From Fidelibacterota bacterium (GTDB taxonomy: Bacteria; Fidelibacterota; Marinisomatia; Marinisomatales; TCS55), in the NCBI GenBank assembly GCA_014382015.1, contig JACNKN010000060.1:1-64000 (forward strand): a DNA stretch of 64,000 bases, read 5' to 3'. The position numbers were made by a program, and so were the translations under genes. Position 1 is the first letter of the stretch; each line of letters opens with the position of its first letter. This document shows positions 9,328 to 18,269 of the stretch, piece by piece. The notes under the pieces are model-generated. The model was not told the origin of the DNA. It saw only the letters and a program-made list of their open reading frames with translations, and searched no databases.

Positions 9328-10377
9328 TTATTCATTTTCATTATATCCAGGAATGTATTGGGGATTCCAACCACCTTTCGATGTTAAAGCTGTAACATTC
9401 TTCCCATCTAAATCGACTCTATAAATTTGGGCTGAATTATAAATGACATGAGAATTATCAGGTGAAAATTTCCCATTTGAACCACCATCTATTGTTAACT
9501 GAATTTCATTAGACCCATCAATATTTATGGAAAATAAATTCGTTTTATCATTTCTAAAGGAAGAAAACAAAACCACATTTCCATTAGATGAAATATCTTC
9601 CAGCCTATTGTATCTTCCAACCAAACGACCACCATTGATTTCAATAATCTTTGTATTGAAAGTACTCAAGTCAACCACATGAAAATTGTCTAAACGTCTA
9701 TAAATAACATAATTCCCATCAGGAGTAAACATAGGGTCATAATGAAAATCACTTTGAGAAGGATCCCCAGAAATATAATTAAAATTTTGGCCATTTATAT
9801 CCATCATAGCTATTATCGAAGATTCTACATTGAGGCGATGTGTTTGAAAAACTATTTTTGTTCCGTCGGGGGAAAACTTTGGATTAAAACAGCTCAGGCT
9901 ATCAGAGGTAACTACTAATTTGATTAATTTGGTATCTCCCACTTTAAATACAAATGCATCAAAATTCATCATATCTCTTTCCATCATAAGCAAAACCATC
10001 TCACCATCAACAGAAATATCGGTTATGTTTTCAACAACGCGTGGTGTATTCATAATATTATTTAGAGAAGTGCCATTCTTTGCAATCGTAAATATATCTT
10101 TTTCTTTATAATCATTAAAAATTATGATATCTTGACTATTTGAATATTTTACTTCGCTTTCTTTCGTATTATTATTTGTAATACGGGTTTGACGACTACC
10201 ATCTGGATTCATTATATAAATTTCGACTGTGCTGTCACGGTTGGATTGAAACATTATTTGTGTTCCAAACATTTCTTCTTCTGGAGGATTTGTGGGGTTT
10301 GTTTCATCGCAACCAACAACTTTTAGAAAAATAAATGCCAACAAAACTAATACAAATGGCTTATTATTATCTTTCAT
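9328..10377 (-). CDS. TolB-like beta-propeller lipoprotein
   Basis: The 349-aa protein begins with a lipoprotein signal ending KVVGC. It contains repeated blades of the TolB/WD40-like type: IMFQSNRDSTVEIYIMNPDG, FSPDGTKIVFQTHR, FTPDGNYVIYRRL and FSPDNSHVIYNSAQIYRVDLDG. These fold into a beta-propeller at the cell surface or periplasm, often for protein or glycan binding. The ATG overlaps the end of the metalloprotease gene by 4 nt (ATGA), so the two are probably made together. Confidence 0.8.
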   Translation of the reverse strand: MKDNNKPFVLVLLAFIFLKVVGCDETNPTNPPEEEMFGTQIMFQSNRDSTVEIYIMNPDGSRQTRITNNNTKESEVKYSNSQDIIIFNDYKEKDIFTIAKNGTSLNNIMNTPRVVENITDISVDGEMVLLMMERDMMNFDAFVFKVGDTKLIKLVVTSDSLSCFNPKFSPDGTKIVFQTHRLNVESSIIAMMDINGQNFNYISGDPSQSDFHYDPMFTPDGNYVIYRRLDNFHVVDLSTFNTKIIEINGGRLVGRYNRLEDISSNGNVVLFSSFRNDKTNLFSINIDGSNEIQLTIDGGSNGKFSPDNSHVIYNSAQIYRVDLDGKNVTALTSKGGWNPQYIPGYNENE

Positions 10378-12197
10378 TTTAGCACCACCATTTTATTGGT
10401 TTTCTCAAAATCCTCAGTGATCAATCGGTAAAAATAAATACCTGCGGGTACATACTTGTCTTCCTTATTTTTGCCATCCCAAACTAATGAGTGTTGTCCC
10501 AATTCTATATTATTATTGATTAAAGTTTTTATTTTTCTTCCGGTTATATCAAAAATAATTAATTGGACAAAACCTGCCTTTGGAATATCAAAAGTAATAG
10601 ATGTAGATGGATTAAATGGATTTGGATAATTTTGTTTCAGTGAATAATTAGTAGGGGGCTTATTAGTCCTCGACTTAGGGAACCAACCCCCTCCAGCATA
10701 ATTAATATAATGGGTATCAGTAGCTTGATCACCGCTATTCGTAGCAACCACTTTAACTTCTATATCATTTACATACATAGTAATATTTTGGGTTTGTCCT
10801 GTCCCAAGCGTCGTCCAAGATGTTGTAGGTGGTAGCCTCTTATACCATTGGTAGGATGTTGATGCCGTTTCATTGCCACCCTCAAAATCTGCCTCTAAAG
10901 TTTCCGATTCATATTTAAACATATCTGTGATACCGCTAATTTCGACAGATAAGGGTCTATGATAAAAATTAGCAATTGTAATAACTCTTACATCATGTAC
11001 ACGCATATTATCCTCATCTGCTGATGAGCCAATAGTTGTGCCATTATATGATTTATCCGGATTTGACAAATATAGTATTCTATTTATCGACCCCCACGCT
11101 TTGACTGCCATAACAGTTTGAAATGAATTATTTGATGCAGTAAACCCATGTCCATAACAAAAATTCTCACACGGATAAGAATCCAAAACTAATTCATGTT
11201 TTGACCCAAATAAATGACCAATCTCGTGTGTAAAAGAATATCGTTGAGTATATTCACAGTCAACTTTCACAACAGCAAATGCTCCAGATGAAGAAACTTG
11301 AATGTCATAAGCTAAACCACAGTTTCCAGTATTGGTGAATAGAATTACAATATCAGCACCGTATTGAGTTCTAAGGGTGTGGAGGTTATCCATATAAGTA
11401 TCTGAAGAGTTAACCAAACGACTCAAATTAATTGCCATGGTTTGTTCTGTATAGCTGACTTCTACTTGGTGAACAATATCAATTTGTGGGTAATAACTTA
11501 AATTTGAATCTTTGCTATTATTATAAATTTGATTCGCGAAAGTTTTTGCTCCGTTTATAATACTGGCGATGTTTGGACTCGCACCATTCTTTGCAGCAGT
11601 TGTGTAAGCAACCAGTACATCAACTCTTCTCGATGTTGGGTTCGTAATAGTTTTTTCGAGATTTTCTGGGGACGATGATTCTTTTGCTGAATGTCTTTTT
11701 TTCAAACTTCCTGTTGAATATTCTAAGGGATGTTCAAGTCCATTTTCGCTGGGATCTAAAGTATATATTACATGTCGAGCCTCTCCTAAAGGCGTAATAT
11801 TCATTTTTTTACCTTTATAAAAAATATATCCTGTAATGCCATTATCTGTTAATTCTAATATAACATATTCCCCTTGAACCTTTCCCTCATTTGGTATGCC
11901 AATCCAACTATAATTATTTTCACCCCATGGTTCAACCATTTTACGAGTTGCCTCGATAAAAAGATTGTCGTATAAATTCAGGGAAAGGATTTTGGAAGTA
12001 ACAAGGTTCCTCGGATTACTTACTGAAACTAAATTATAATTATATGTAATCGTTTTGCCTTTTACCCTGTTTAGTCTTTGGCGTTCGGTGGAGGATAACT
12101 CATTTTCGCTAATTTTACTGAATACGGGTTTTGACCTATCTTTATCCTGTCCAACTATAAGTGTAACAGTTGCGATTAATATTAATACATTTTTCAT
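10374..12197 (-). CDS. Secreted zinc metalloprotease (reprolysin-like) with FlgD/por-secretion C-terminal domain
   Basis: The 607-aa precursor has a short signal peptide (MKNVLILIATVTLIVG), a propeptide and a catalytic zincin domain with HEIGHLFGSKHE, an HExxHxxGxxH zinc site starting at residue 324. A methionine follows in the VMAVKAWG region, where a Met-turn would be expected. An Ig-like segment (residues about 430-510) precedes the last 80 residues, YPNPFNPSTSITFDI then GIYFYRLITEDF. That tail is a FlgD-like/type-A sorting domain as used for export in FCB bacteria. GGGGTG precedes the ATG. The target is unknown; the propeller lipoprotein gene follows in the same unit. Confidence 0.88.
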   Translation of the reverse strand: MKNVLILIATVTLIVGQDKDRSKPVFSKISENELSSTERQRLNRVKGKTITYNYNLVSVSNPRNLVTSKILSLNLYDNLFIEATRKMVEPWGENNYSWIGIPNEGKVQGEYVILELTDNGITGYIFYKGKKMNITPLGEARHVIYTLDPSENGLEHPLEYSTGSLKKRHSAKESSSPENLEKTITNPTSRRVDVLVAYTTAAKNGASPNIASIINGAKTFANQIYNNSKDSNLSYYPQIDIVHQVEVSYTEQTMAINLSRLVNSSDTYMDNLHTLRTQYGADIVILFTNTGNCGLAYDIQVSSSGAFAVVKVDCEYTQRYSFTHEIGHLFGSKHELVLDSYPCENFCYGHGFTASNNSFQTVMAVKAWGSINRILYLSNPDKSYNGTTIGSSADEDNMRVHDVRVITIANFYHRPLSVEISGITDMFKYESETLEADFEGGNETASTSYQWYKRLPPTTSWTTLGTGQTQNITMYVNDIEVKVVATNSGDQATDTHYINYAGGGWFPKSRTNKPPTNYSLKQNYPNPFNPSTSITFDIPKAGFVQLIIFDITGRKIKTLINNNIELGQHSLVWDGKNKEDKYVPAGIYFYRLITEDFEKTNKMVVLK

Positions 12198-12367
12198 GAT
12201 TCACCCCTTGTACTAAATTCAATCTTTCACTAAACTACATAGGGTATTTTAAAAAACCCCCCCCATTTTTCAAAGATAAATTATGTAAATAAATATTCTG
12301 CCGATTGGGAATATAATTGAGAAGAATCTGAGATAATTTTAAAGAAATAATTAAACAAGTAATATTG

Positions 12368-13069
12368 TTACATAGATAAATGTTCTTTGCGAACAAATGA
12401 CCGCCAGTACTTCCATTTATCGATGTTTGCCGTAAAAGAATCCACAAAAACCTCTGGATAAGCCTCAAAGTAGCCATGATCTTTTATCATTTCGAAATGC
12501 GGATCCCCATTCTTTTTTGTCTTGGGTAAAAGTGTTTCTTCTCCCTTGTTTACTTGCGTTAATTGGTATCCACGGCGATCACATAACCCAGAATCCAAGG
12601 TTGCATCCATTCGAAACCATTTTCCATCTACATGAACAACACCTAATGCATGATAGGCCAAAACGCCATCGGGAATCATTTCTTTATAACGGGTTTTTAA
12701 TAATGGATAATCGATGGCAGATTGATAGGTTAATCCGGCCGGAATACCCACGGCACGAAATAAGGCAACCTGCAAATTGGACTTTTGGTGACACATACCA
12801 TTTTTTTGTTTTAGGACTGATGATGCTTTCCAGTCTGTCTCACTTTCGATAACAGGCGCAAAATTGTAAACTATTTCATCACGAATAAATTCAAAAATGG
12901 CGTTGATTTTTTCCCAGTCATCCTTCATACCCACTGTGAGTTCTTTTGCTTTATTTATAATGGTTGGATGCTCATGGTCAATCCATTCATCTGACAGAAG
13001 GCATTGGGTTGTATTCAATTCTGCCGGATTGGATTTTCCTTCAATTTTAATATTTCTTAATGATGACAT
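12368..13069 (-). CDS. Transglutaminase-like cysteine protein
   Basis: The 233-aa cytoplasmic protein shows the transglutaminase-like core: helix region FEFIRDEIVYNF, catalytic cysteine in KNGMCHQKS, histidine in AYHALGVVHVDG and aspartate in WFRMDATLD. The family includes peptide hydrolases and peptide-crosslinking enzymes; the specific reaction is not visible. No signal peptide is seen. The spacing to both neighbours suggests its own transcript. A shorter overlapping frame at 12235-12477 is a shadow. Confidence 0.8.
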   Translation of the reverse strand: MSSLRNIKIEGKSNPAELNTTQCLLSDEWIDHEHPTIINKAKELTVGMKDDWEKINAIFEFIRDEIVYNFAPVIESETDWKASSVLKQKNGMCHQKSNLQVALFRAVGIPAGLTYQSAIDYPLLKTRYKEMIPDGVLAYHALGVVHVDGKWFRMDATLDSGLCDRRGYQLTQVNKGEETLLPKTKKNGDPHFEMIKDHGYFEAYPEVFVDSFTANIDKWKYWRSFVRKEHLSM

Positions 13070-13135
13070 AACATGGGGTATTTATTTAAAAATAAGGACG
13101 GAACCTACAATTTATTTTTGGGAAACGTTGGCTAG

Positions 13136-13993
13136 TTATTTGCCCTGAATCATATTTGAAATAGTTTCAATATGGTTCGGGGTCGACCCACAGCAAGTAC
13201 CGATAACCATAGGATCTAATTCCAAATATTTTTTTATCGTTTTCCTAAAGTCATTTTCACCAACTTTTTCATCCATGGCGCCATCGGGCTCAGGATCGGT
13301 TAATCCCATATTGGGATAAACACCCCAATCACCACCCCAATTATCAATCATACTTTTTAGGGTTTGATCCGTTTTTTCAACCGTATTACAATTCAGCATG
13401 AGGCAACCCACCTGACCTTTGCCCAAGTTATATACCGCATCCAATGGATGCGCCGATAATAAATGGTATTTATCTTTGATAATGAGACTTAACCAAATAT
13501 CAATATTTGCGTTTTCTACAGATTCAAGTGCCACCGTTATTTCGTCTAAATGTCCCATGGTTTCGAATAAAATTACATCCACACCTGCTTCAATAAACCA
13601 TTCTACTGTTTCACCATAGGTATCTGCCGCCGCTCCGATACCGGGGAACGTCTCCGGTTCATAACAGTCTTCAATGGATGTAAGTGATCCTGCAACAATA
13701 TTGGGATTGACAGATTGCGCCAATTCCACCGCTTTCATTAAACTTGATTTGGCCCGTTCAGCTGCCCTTTTGGGAGAATAATCTGCCTTTCGGTATGACC
13801 AAGTTGTGGTGCGGAATGTGTTGGTGGTTATAATATCTGCCCCGGCATATAAATAATCGGCATGAACGCCCCGTACAATTTCCGGGTCGGTTAAATTGGC
13901 TTCAGCAGACCATAAAGGTAGAGGCAAATCCAACCCCCGAGCCATGAGTTCCGTTCCCATGGCGCCATCCATAATGAGAGGTTTATTCGCCAC
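13136..13993 (-). CDS. Homocysteine S-methyltransferase family protein
   Basis: The protein transfers a methyl group to homocysteine to form methionine, or acts on a similar thiol. It has the N-terminal LIMDGAMGTELMARG, a first zinc ligand region CLMLNCNTVE, and the C-terminal GTCCGSTPNHI with the two zinc-binding cysteines. The start is unclear because the 5' end runs into the tail of a Kunitz gene. The frame is open to an ATG at 14077, but those extra 28 codons are antisense-free overlap with Kunitz coding sequence in another frame. GTG at 13993 (reading MANKPLIMDG) or ATG at 13972 are more plausible. No strong ribosome site is seen, so translational coupling to the Kunitz gene is likely. 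Confidence 0.85.
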   Translation of the reverse strand: MANKPLIMDGAMGTELMARGLDLPLPLWSAEANLTDPEIVRGVHADYLYAGADIITTNTFRTTTWSYRKADYSPKRAAERAKSSLMKAVELAQSVNPNIVAGSLTSIEDCYEPETFPGIGAAADTYGETVEWFIEAGVDVILFETMGHLDEITVALESVENANIDIWLSLIIKDKYHLLSAHPLDAVYNLGKGQVGCLMLNCNTVEKTDQTLKSMIDNWGGDWGVYPNMGLTDPEPDGAMDEKVGENDFRKTIKKYLELDPMVIGTCCGSTPNHIETISNMIQGK

Positions 13994-14225
13994 AGCCACG
14001 CTTACAATCTTCCATGGTTTCAAAGGGGACCACACCATCGCAGCCGCCCCAGATGAATTCTTTGCATATTCCTGCATCTTGATCGTAAAAATATCGTGGA
14101 ATTAATGCTTCACAAGGTCCTGTTTCAGGAATCAAATAACAGTCATCATCTAATGGGTCAGGTTGAGTACATCCAATTAAACATATGAATCCAATAAAAA
14201 TGAGTTTTAGGTTTATATAATTCAA
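13983..14225 (-). CDS. Kunitz/BPTI-domain lipoprotein, copy B (P1 Glu)
   Basis: About 80 aa: a lipoprotein signal ending LIGC, a short acidic linker, then one Kunitz domain. Cysteine spacing is C-x8-C-x15-C-x7-C-x11-C-x3-C, matching BPTI except for one residue fewer in the fourth gap. GPCEA, PRYFYD, FIWGGC and EDCKRGC are visible. The P1 position, right after the second cysteine, is Glu rather than Lys or Arg, so trypsin-like inhibition is unlikely. I place the start at TTG 14225 with AAGGA 6 nt upstream; the longer open frame reads through copy A in another frame. It begins 10 nt after copy A and ends inside the start of the methyltransferase. Confidence 0.8.
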   Translation of the reverse strand: MNYINLKLIFIGFICLIGCTQPDPLDDDCYLIPETGPCEALIPRYFYDQDAGICKEFIWGGCDGVVPFETMEDCKRGCGE

Positions 14226-14235
14226 ATGTTTTCCT

Positions 14236-14475
14236 TTATTCGCCACAGCCACGCTTACAATCTTCCATGGTTTCAAAGGGGACCACACCATCGCAGCCGC
14301 CCCAATTGAATTCTTTACATTTTCCAGAATCTTCATCATAATAATATCGTGGAATTAATGCTTTACAAGGACCCACTTCCGGAATTAGATAGCAGGCATC
14401 ATCTTTTGTGTCCGGTTCACTGCACCCCATAAATAGAATGGGAATCAATTGGAGTATTTTCCTTACAAATTTCAT
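14236..14475 (-). CDS. Kunitz/BPTI-domain lipoprotein, copy A (P1 Lys)
   Basis: About 79 aa with the ATG at 14475: lipoprotein signal ending FMGC (Cys18), a linker, then a Kunitz domain with all six cysteines at BPTI-like spacing. Key parts are GPCKA, PRYYYD, FNWGGC and EDCKRGC. Lys at P1 is typical of inhibitors of trypsin-like serine proteases. The domain is nearly identical in DNA and protein to copy B (last ~60 bases identical), so a recent tandem duplication. A membrane-anchored, exported location is inferred from the lipobox. Kunitz domains are common in animals and rare in bacteria. Confidence 0.82.
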   Translation of the reverse strand: MKFVRKILQLIPILFMGCSEPDTKDDACYLIPEVGPCKALIPRYYYDEDSGKCKEFNWGGCDGVVPFETMEDCKRGCGE

Positions 14476-14652
14476 ATTGAAAATTACAGTTACAGTTCTA
14501 AGAATCACATATTAAAGACACATAATCTCGATTTATTGGAAAGTCTCTACAGGGGAAATGTCATTAATACTTGATATTTTGTATTTTAAGCTTGTCTTTT
14601 TGTAAAGTATGCTTTACTTTTCATGCGCCTATTTAATTGAAAGGACTTAAAA

Positions 14653-15132
14653 ATGAATGCAAATTTTTTATTATCGAATCGTTTTAAGAATATTGGATGG
14701 ATGATTTTCATACCATCCGTATTCCTGGGCATTCTTTGGCTCATATTTGAATTCGAGTTTCCAATTTTGGATTTGCCAGCATTTGCATTAATGGTTATTG
14801 ACAATTTTAATGATGAAGGTATTCGTTTTTTAGTTTTAACAGAAGATAACTATACAAATGAAATAATTGGAATTTCATTAATTATTGGCGGATTATTAGT
14901 GGCATTTTCTCAAGAAAATGAGGAAGATGAATATATTGAACGTGTTCGAATGATATCATTTGTTTGGGCGGTAAAAATCAATTATATCATTTTATTCCTC
15001 ACATTATTATTCTTGTTTAATGATGTATTTTTAAAAGTTATGATGTTTAACATTTTTTCTGTGTTACTCTTATTCATTATTCGTTTTAATCTAACAATTC
15101 ATAGTTCAAAAAAGGCATTAACCAATGAATAA
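14653..15132 (+). CDS. Small integral membrane protein paired with XRE regulator
   Basis: 159 aa with four hydrophobic segments (IFIPSVFLGILWLIF, IIGISLIIGGLLVAF, INYIILFLTLLFLF, MFNIFSVLLLFIIRF). The family is not named, but a short multi-helix membrane protein directly before a minimal XRE-type regulator is a recurrent pair in bacteria. The regulator start overlaps this stop by 8 nt (ATGAATAA), which supports a functional unit. Aligned acidic patches (ENEEDEYIE) sit between helices two and three. Function unknown. Confidence 0.7.
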   Translation: MNANFLLSNRFKNIGWMIFIPSVFLGILWLIFEFEFPILDLPAFALMVIDNFNDEGIRFLVLTEDNYTNEIIGISLIIGGLLVAFSQENEEDEYIERVRMISFVWAVKINYIILFLTLLFLFNDVFLKVMMFNIFSVLLLFIIRFNLTIHSSKKALTNE

Positions 15133-15325
15133 TTCCTTAAAAGTGGAACGGGCCATTAAAAACCTAACCCAGGCTCAATTGGCAGAATTGGTACAGGTAA
15201 GCCGCCAAAGTATTAATGCCATTGAATCAGGGAAATATGTGCCTTCTACAGTGCTGGCGTTAAAGCTGTCAAAAATTTTTGATAAGCCAGTGAATGATGT
15301 TTTTGAGCTGGAATCGGATGATTAA
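15125..15325 (+). CDS. Minimal XRE-family helix-turn-helix regulator
   Basis: 66 aa consisting almost only of an HTH_3 domain: KNLTQAQLAELVQVSRQSIN and IESGKYVPSTVLALKLSKIF, ending FELESDD. It looks like the YgzD/plasmid-type small regulators that sit next to a membrane protein. Both its start and stop use 8-nt overlaps with its neighbours, so the three genes 14653-16904 are probably one transcript. Confidence 0.88.
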   Translation: MNNSLKVERAIKNLTQAQLAELVQVSRQSINAIESGKYVPSTVLALKLSKIFDKPVNDVFELESDD

Positions 15326-16904
15326 TATGCAGAATCATTTTTTAATCTTTACTTTGATACTCTCCCTATTTTCTCCATTAAAAGGAGAGTCTTCCAATAC
15401 AGTTTTTTTGTTTGATGAATATGAAATTTCCACCGGATTGAGCGACCAAACGCTTATACTTTCTGGTAACTTTTTGGGCGGCCAATTGATGGACATCGCC
15501 ACAATCCAGCGAGATACAATAGGTACCACCCATTTAAATATATTCCAATTTCAAAAAGACCAATGGCAATTGGCTTTAGGCACAACACTGGGCCAAAATA
15601 TTCTTTTTGTGGATGTGGCCACTATTAATGGGATTGAGCGACTCGTCACTTACTCCGATGGTAAAATGGACTGGATTGATCCCATATCCGGTGAACCATC
15701 ACCTTTGATAAAAATTCCATTCATTCTCAAGGCAGACCCCAAAAAGAATGTACCTCATGTGAGAATTTTCCATGATCTCAATGGTGACGGTAAAGATGAT
15801 ATTATCGCCCCCAGTGTGGATGGATTTTGGATCGCAACTCAATTGACAAATGGCACCTTTTCGCCATCAGTTAAAATCGGGCCTCCTGAGCCATTTTACA
15901 ATCAAAATACATTCGATGAAAAACGGGATTATGGTGACGTGGGGGTAAACCCTCAAACCATGCATTGGTATCTGAGCCGTGTTCATAATTTTGACTATAA
16001 TCTCGATGGTCGGAGTGACCTTGTTTTTTGGAATGAAGACCATTTTGATGTATATGTTCAAAATCAAGATGGTTCATTCGCAATCGATCCTAACACCTTC
16101 AAAACGGGTGTACATTTTGACTCAGACGGCACCTATTCCATTGTATTCAGCTTTAAAGAATCGAATACTTTTTCCCTTCTTTTCGGAACGAGAAAGTCCA
16201 CGAATTATACTGTACTCCATTCTATTCAGGATATGAACAGCGACGGAATCCCAGATATGGTCACCCATTCTCTCACAGGACGTAGCGTTTTTAAAATGAA
16301 AAGTCGATATATTGTTCACTTTGGTTCAGCCACCAATAGTAGTATTCAATTTTCTAAAAACCCCGACACAGCGGCTAATTCCCATGGGAAAGGCGGTGCA
16401 ACACAATCGGGAGGATATGCCCATCAATGGCTGAAGGATATTGATGGAGATGGGGAGGTCGATATTATTCGATATGATGTAAAAATTGGACTTACGGGAA
16501 TCATTAATGTATTATTGGGCAGACATTTGACTATTAATTTTGAAGTCCACAAAATGGCTGATGGTCAATTTCCACCCAATCCAAATGGAAAGAAACGACT
16601 AAAGGCTCATGTGAATATTTACGATGAAAAAGGCGGTTTCTTCCCTTTTATGCGCTTGGGTGATATTACAGGTGACGGTCTGCCTGAATTATTGATCGCC
16701 ACAAAAAAGGATGAAGTCCAAATCTTTTTAGGAAAACCCAATTTAAATATTCTAAATGTTGAACCAATTAAAGTAAACATAGTCGTTCCAAAACTGGAAA
16801 CCCATACTTGGCTGAAAGATTTGAACCAGGACGGAAAGCAGGATATACTTATGTACCACACTGATAGTGACGCCCATCGATTGGTCATTATGGTTGCCAA
16901 ATAG
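15318..16904 (+). CDS. Secreted FG-GAP/VCBS repeat protein
   Basis: 528 aa with a signal peptide (HFLIFTLILSLFSPLKG). Six calcium-binding-type DxNxDGxxD motifs occur along the chain: DLNGDGKDDII, FDYNLDGRSDLV, DMNSDGIPDMV, DIDGDGEVDII, DITGDGLPELL and DLNQDGKQDIL. This is a beta-propeller of FG-GAP repeats, usually extracellular and involved in adhesion or ligand binding. I used ATG 15318, giving an 8-nt overlap (ATGATTAA) with the regulator stop; the open frame reaches 15294. No attached enzymatic or sorting domain is seen. Confidence 0.8.
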   Translation: MINMQNHFLIFTLILSLFSPLKGESSNTVFLFDEYEISTGLSDQTLILSGNFLGGQLMDIATIQRDTIGTTHLNIFQFQKDQWQLALGTTLGQNILFVDVATINGIERLVTYSDGKMDWIDPISGEPSPLIKIPFILKADPKKNVPHVRIFHDLNGDGKDDIIAPSVDGFWIATQLTNGTFSPSVKIGPPEPFYNQNTFDEKRDYGDVGVNPQTMHWYLSRVHNFDYNLDGRSDLVFWNEDHFDVYVQNQDGSFAIDPNTFKTGVHFDSDGTYSIVFSFKESNTFSLLFGTRKSTNYTVLHSIQDMNSDGIPDMVTHSLTGRSVFKMKSRYIVHFGSATNSSIQFSKNPDTAANSHGKGGATQSGGYAHQWLKDIDGDGEVDIIRYDVKIGLTGIINVLLGRHLTINFEVHKMADGQFPPNPNGKKRLKAHVNIYDEKGGFFPFMRLGDITGDGLPELLIATKKDEVQIFLGKPNLNILNVEPIKVNIVVPKLETHTWLKDLNQDGKQDILMYHTDSDAHRLVIMVAK

Positions 16905-17264
16905 ATGAGTAATCGTCCTTTAACTGTTAAATTAATTAGGAAAAATATTTATATATCATTATTAGCACTATTCTTGTTTTCTAGTTGCAGTTCACCGAAA
17001 GCAATTCGTATCCACAATATTTCGGACAGGGATTTTGATGACGTAACGGTGGCAGGTGAACCATTGGGAAGCATCCCAGCGGGCAGTACAAGTGAATATG
17101 TAAATGTAAAGCTTCCTTTCTGCTATGCGATAATTAAAATGCACATCGACGGCACCTATATTAACGGGCAAACACTGAATTTGTGGGCCAATCGATTTAC
17201 ACACGAAATTGATATTATTGATGTAGAAAAAGGATGGCTTTCAATAGACGTAGTAAGGGAATAG
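16905..17264 (+). CDS. Hypothetical lipoprotein
   Basis: 119 aa, starting directly after the FG-GAP stop. The signal peptide is long and ends LFSSC. The mature part is a small beta-rich domain (IRIHNISDRDFDDVTVAG, GTYINGQTLNLWANRF). No family recognised. Adjacent placement suggests cotranscription with the FG-GAP gene. Confidence 0.6.
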   Translation: MSNRPLTVKLIRKNIYISLLALFLFSSCSSPKAIRIHNISDRDFDDVTVAGEPLGSIPAGSTSEYVNVKLPFCYAIIKMHIDGTYINGQTLNLWANRFTHEIDIIDVEKGWLSIDVVRE

Positions 17265-17295
17265 CCCCATGAAACAAAAAAGGAAGGATATTCTA

Positions 17296-17727
17296 ATGAC
17301 AATTGTAAGAATTATCTTTTATTTATCGATTTTAACGGGATTGTTATCAGCACAAACACCCAACAATGCCACTTCCTCTGATACCGTGTCTCAAATAAAT
17401 GTATTGGAGGAAATGGGATACGTCTTTGCAATGGAAACAGTTTTTACTGGAATGAGTTACCTTTCAAGTCGGGAACAATGGTATGGTCCGGCTATCACTG
17501 GAGGATTCGACCTGTTTATGGGATTAGCCGGGTTGGAAAATGCATCCATTAAAGAATTAGAAAGCCAAAAAATTGGGCATTATATAATATCATCCGGGTT
17601 CATAGCAAAATCCATGTATAATTTTCACTATGGTAAAAAGCATAATAAAAAAACACGTTTTTGGACGAATTTTATTGGGTATAATCTTCTTGTTTTCGCA
17701 GGGTACTATTTAGACACCTTAAATTAA
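17296..17727 (+). CDS. Hypothetical exported protein
   Basis: About 143 aa with a signal peptide ending LLSAQ, then one or more hydrophobic stretches (GGFDLFMGLAGL, FIGYNLLVFAGYYL). I start at ATG 17296, where AAGGAAGG lies about 8 nt upstream; the frame opens at 17269. Family not recognised. The next gene begins at the base after the stop. Confidence 0.55.
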   Translation: MTIVRIIFYLSILTGLLSAQTPNNATSSDTVSQINVLEEMGYVFAMETVFTGMSYLSSREQWYGPAITGGFDLFMGLAGLENASIKELESQKIGHYIISSGFIAKSMYNFHYGKKHNKKTRFWTNFIGYNLLVFAGYYLDTLN

Positions 17728-18180
17728 ATGAAAATAAATCTATCTTTAATTCTAATCTTATCTCTATATGTAAGCTTTATTTATGGACAAAATAATGAAC
17801 GCCCATCCGAATATATCGCCGTTGGAATTTTAGATCATAAAACAGGATTTAGCTTGGTTGGATATGCCCATACTTTTTTGCAAAATGACAAACACGAATT
17901 ATTTGTGGGTGGCGGTTCTCTGATTGCGTTGCATACCATTTCAACTGGGTGGAAATATTATTTTAATGATGATTCAATTAAGGCTTACTCTGTTGTAGCA
18001 ATTCATGGATTCTTTTTTAACAATATTCTGAAAGGAAAGCCGTTTATGGCTTTAGGCATAGAAAAGAAACTGACTGAAAAATTATATTTCAATTTAGGAA
18101 TTAATTCAACCCTCGAAGAGGATACAACATCATTAAAAATTTATTGGGCACCATCCATTAATATAAATTGGCGATTTTAG
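17728..18180 (+). CDS. Hypothetical exported beta-rich protein
   Basis: 150 aa with signal peptide (LSLILILSLYVSFIYG). The rest alternates polar and aromatic residues and ends ININWRF, with a terminal phenylalanine as in many outer-membrane beta-barrels. It could be a small barrel, but the strands are few. No family recognised. Start directly follows the previous stop (TAAATG). Confidence 0.5.
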   Translation: MKINLSLILILSLYVSFIYGQNNERPSEYIAVGILDHKTGFSLVGYAHTFLQNDKHELFVGGGSLIALHTISTGWKYYFNDDSIKAYSVVAIHGFFFNNILKGKPFMALGIEKKLTEKLYFNLGINSTLEEDTTSLKIYWAPSININWRF

Positions 18181-18269
18181 TGGATTCATATTTTAAGAAA
18201 CAATCAATGCAGTTAGCCTTTTCTTGATCGGAATACAGATATTCATTAAAAAAATAAAGGAATAAAACC

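Noticed and set aside
12235-12477. 80-codon frame overlapping the transglutaminase-like gene
   Set aside because: No start context, family features or separate promoter; it overlaps a well-supported gene on the same strand.
13994-14077. Extended start of the homocysteine methyltransferase at ATG 14077
   Set aside because: The codons read the Kunitz coding sequence in the wrong frame; the family has no such extension.
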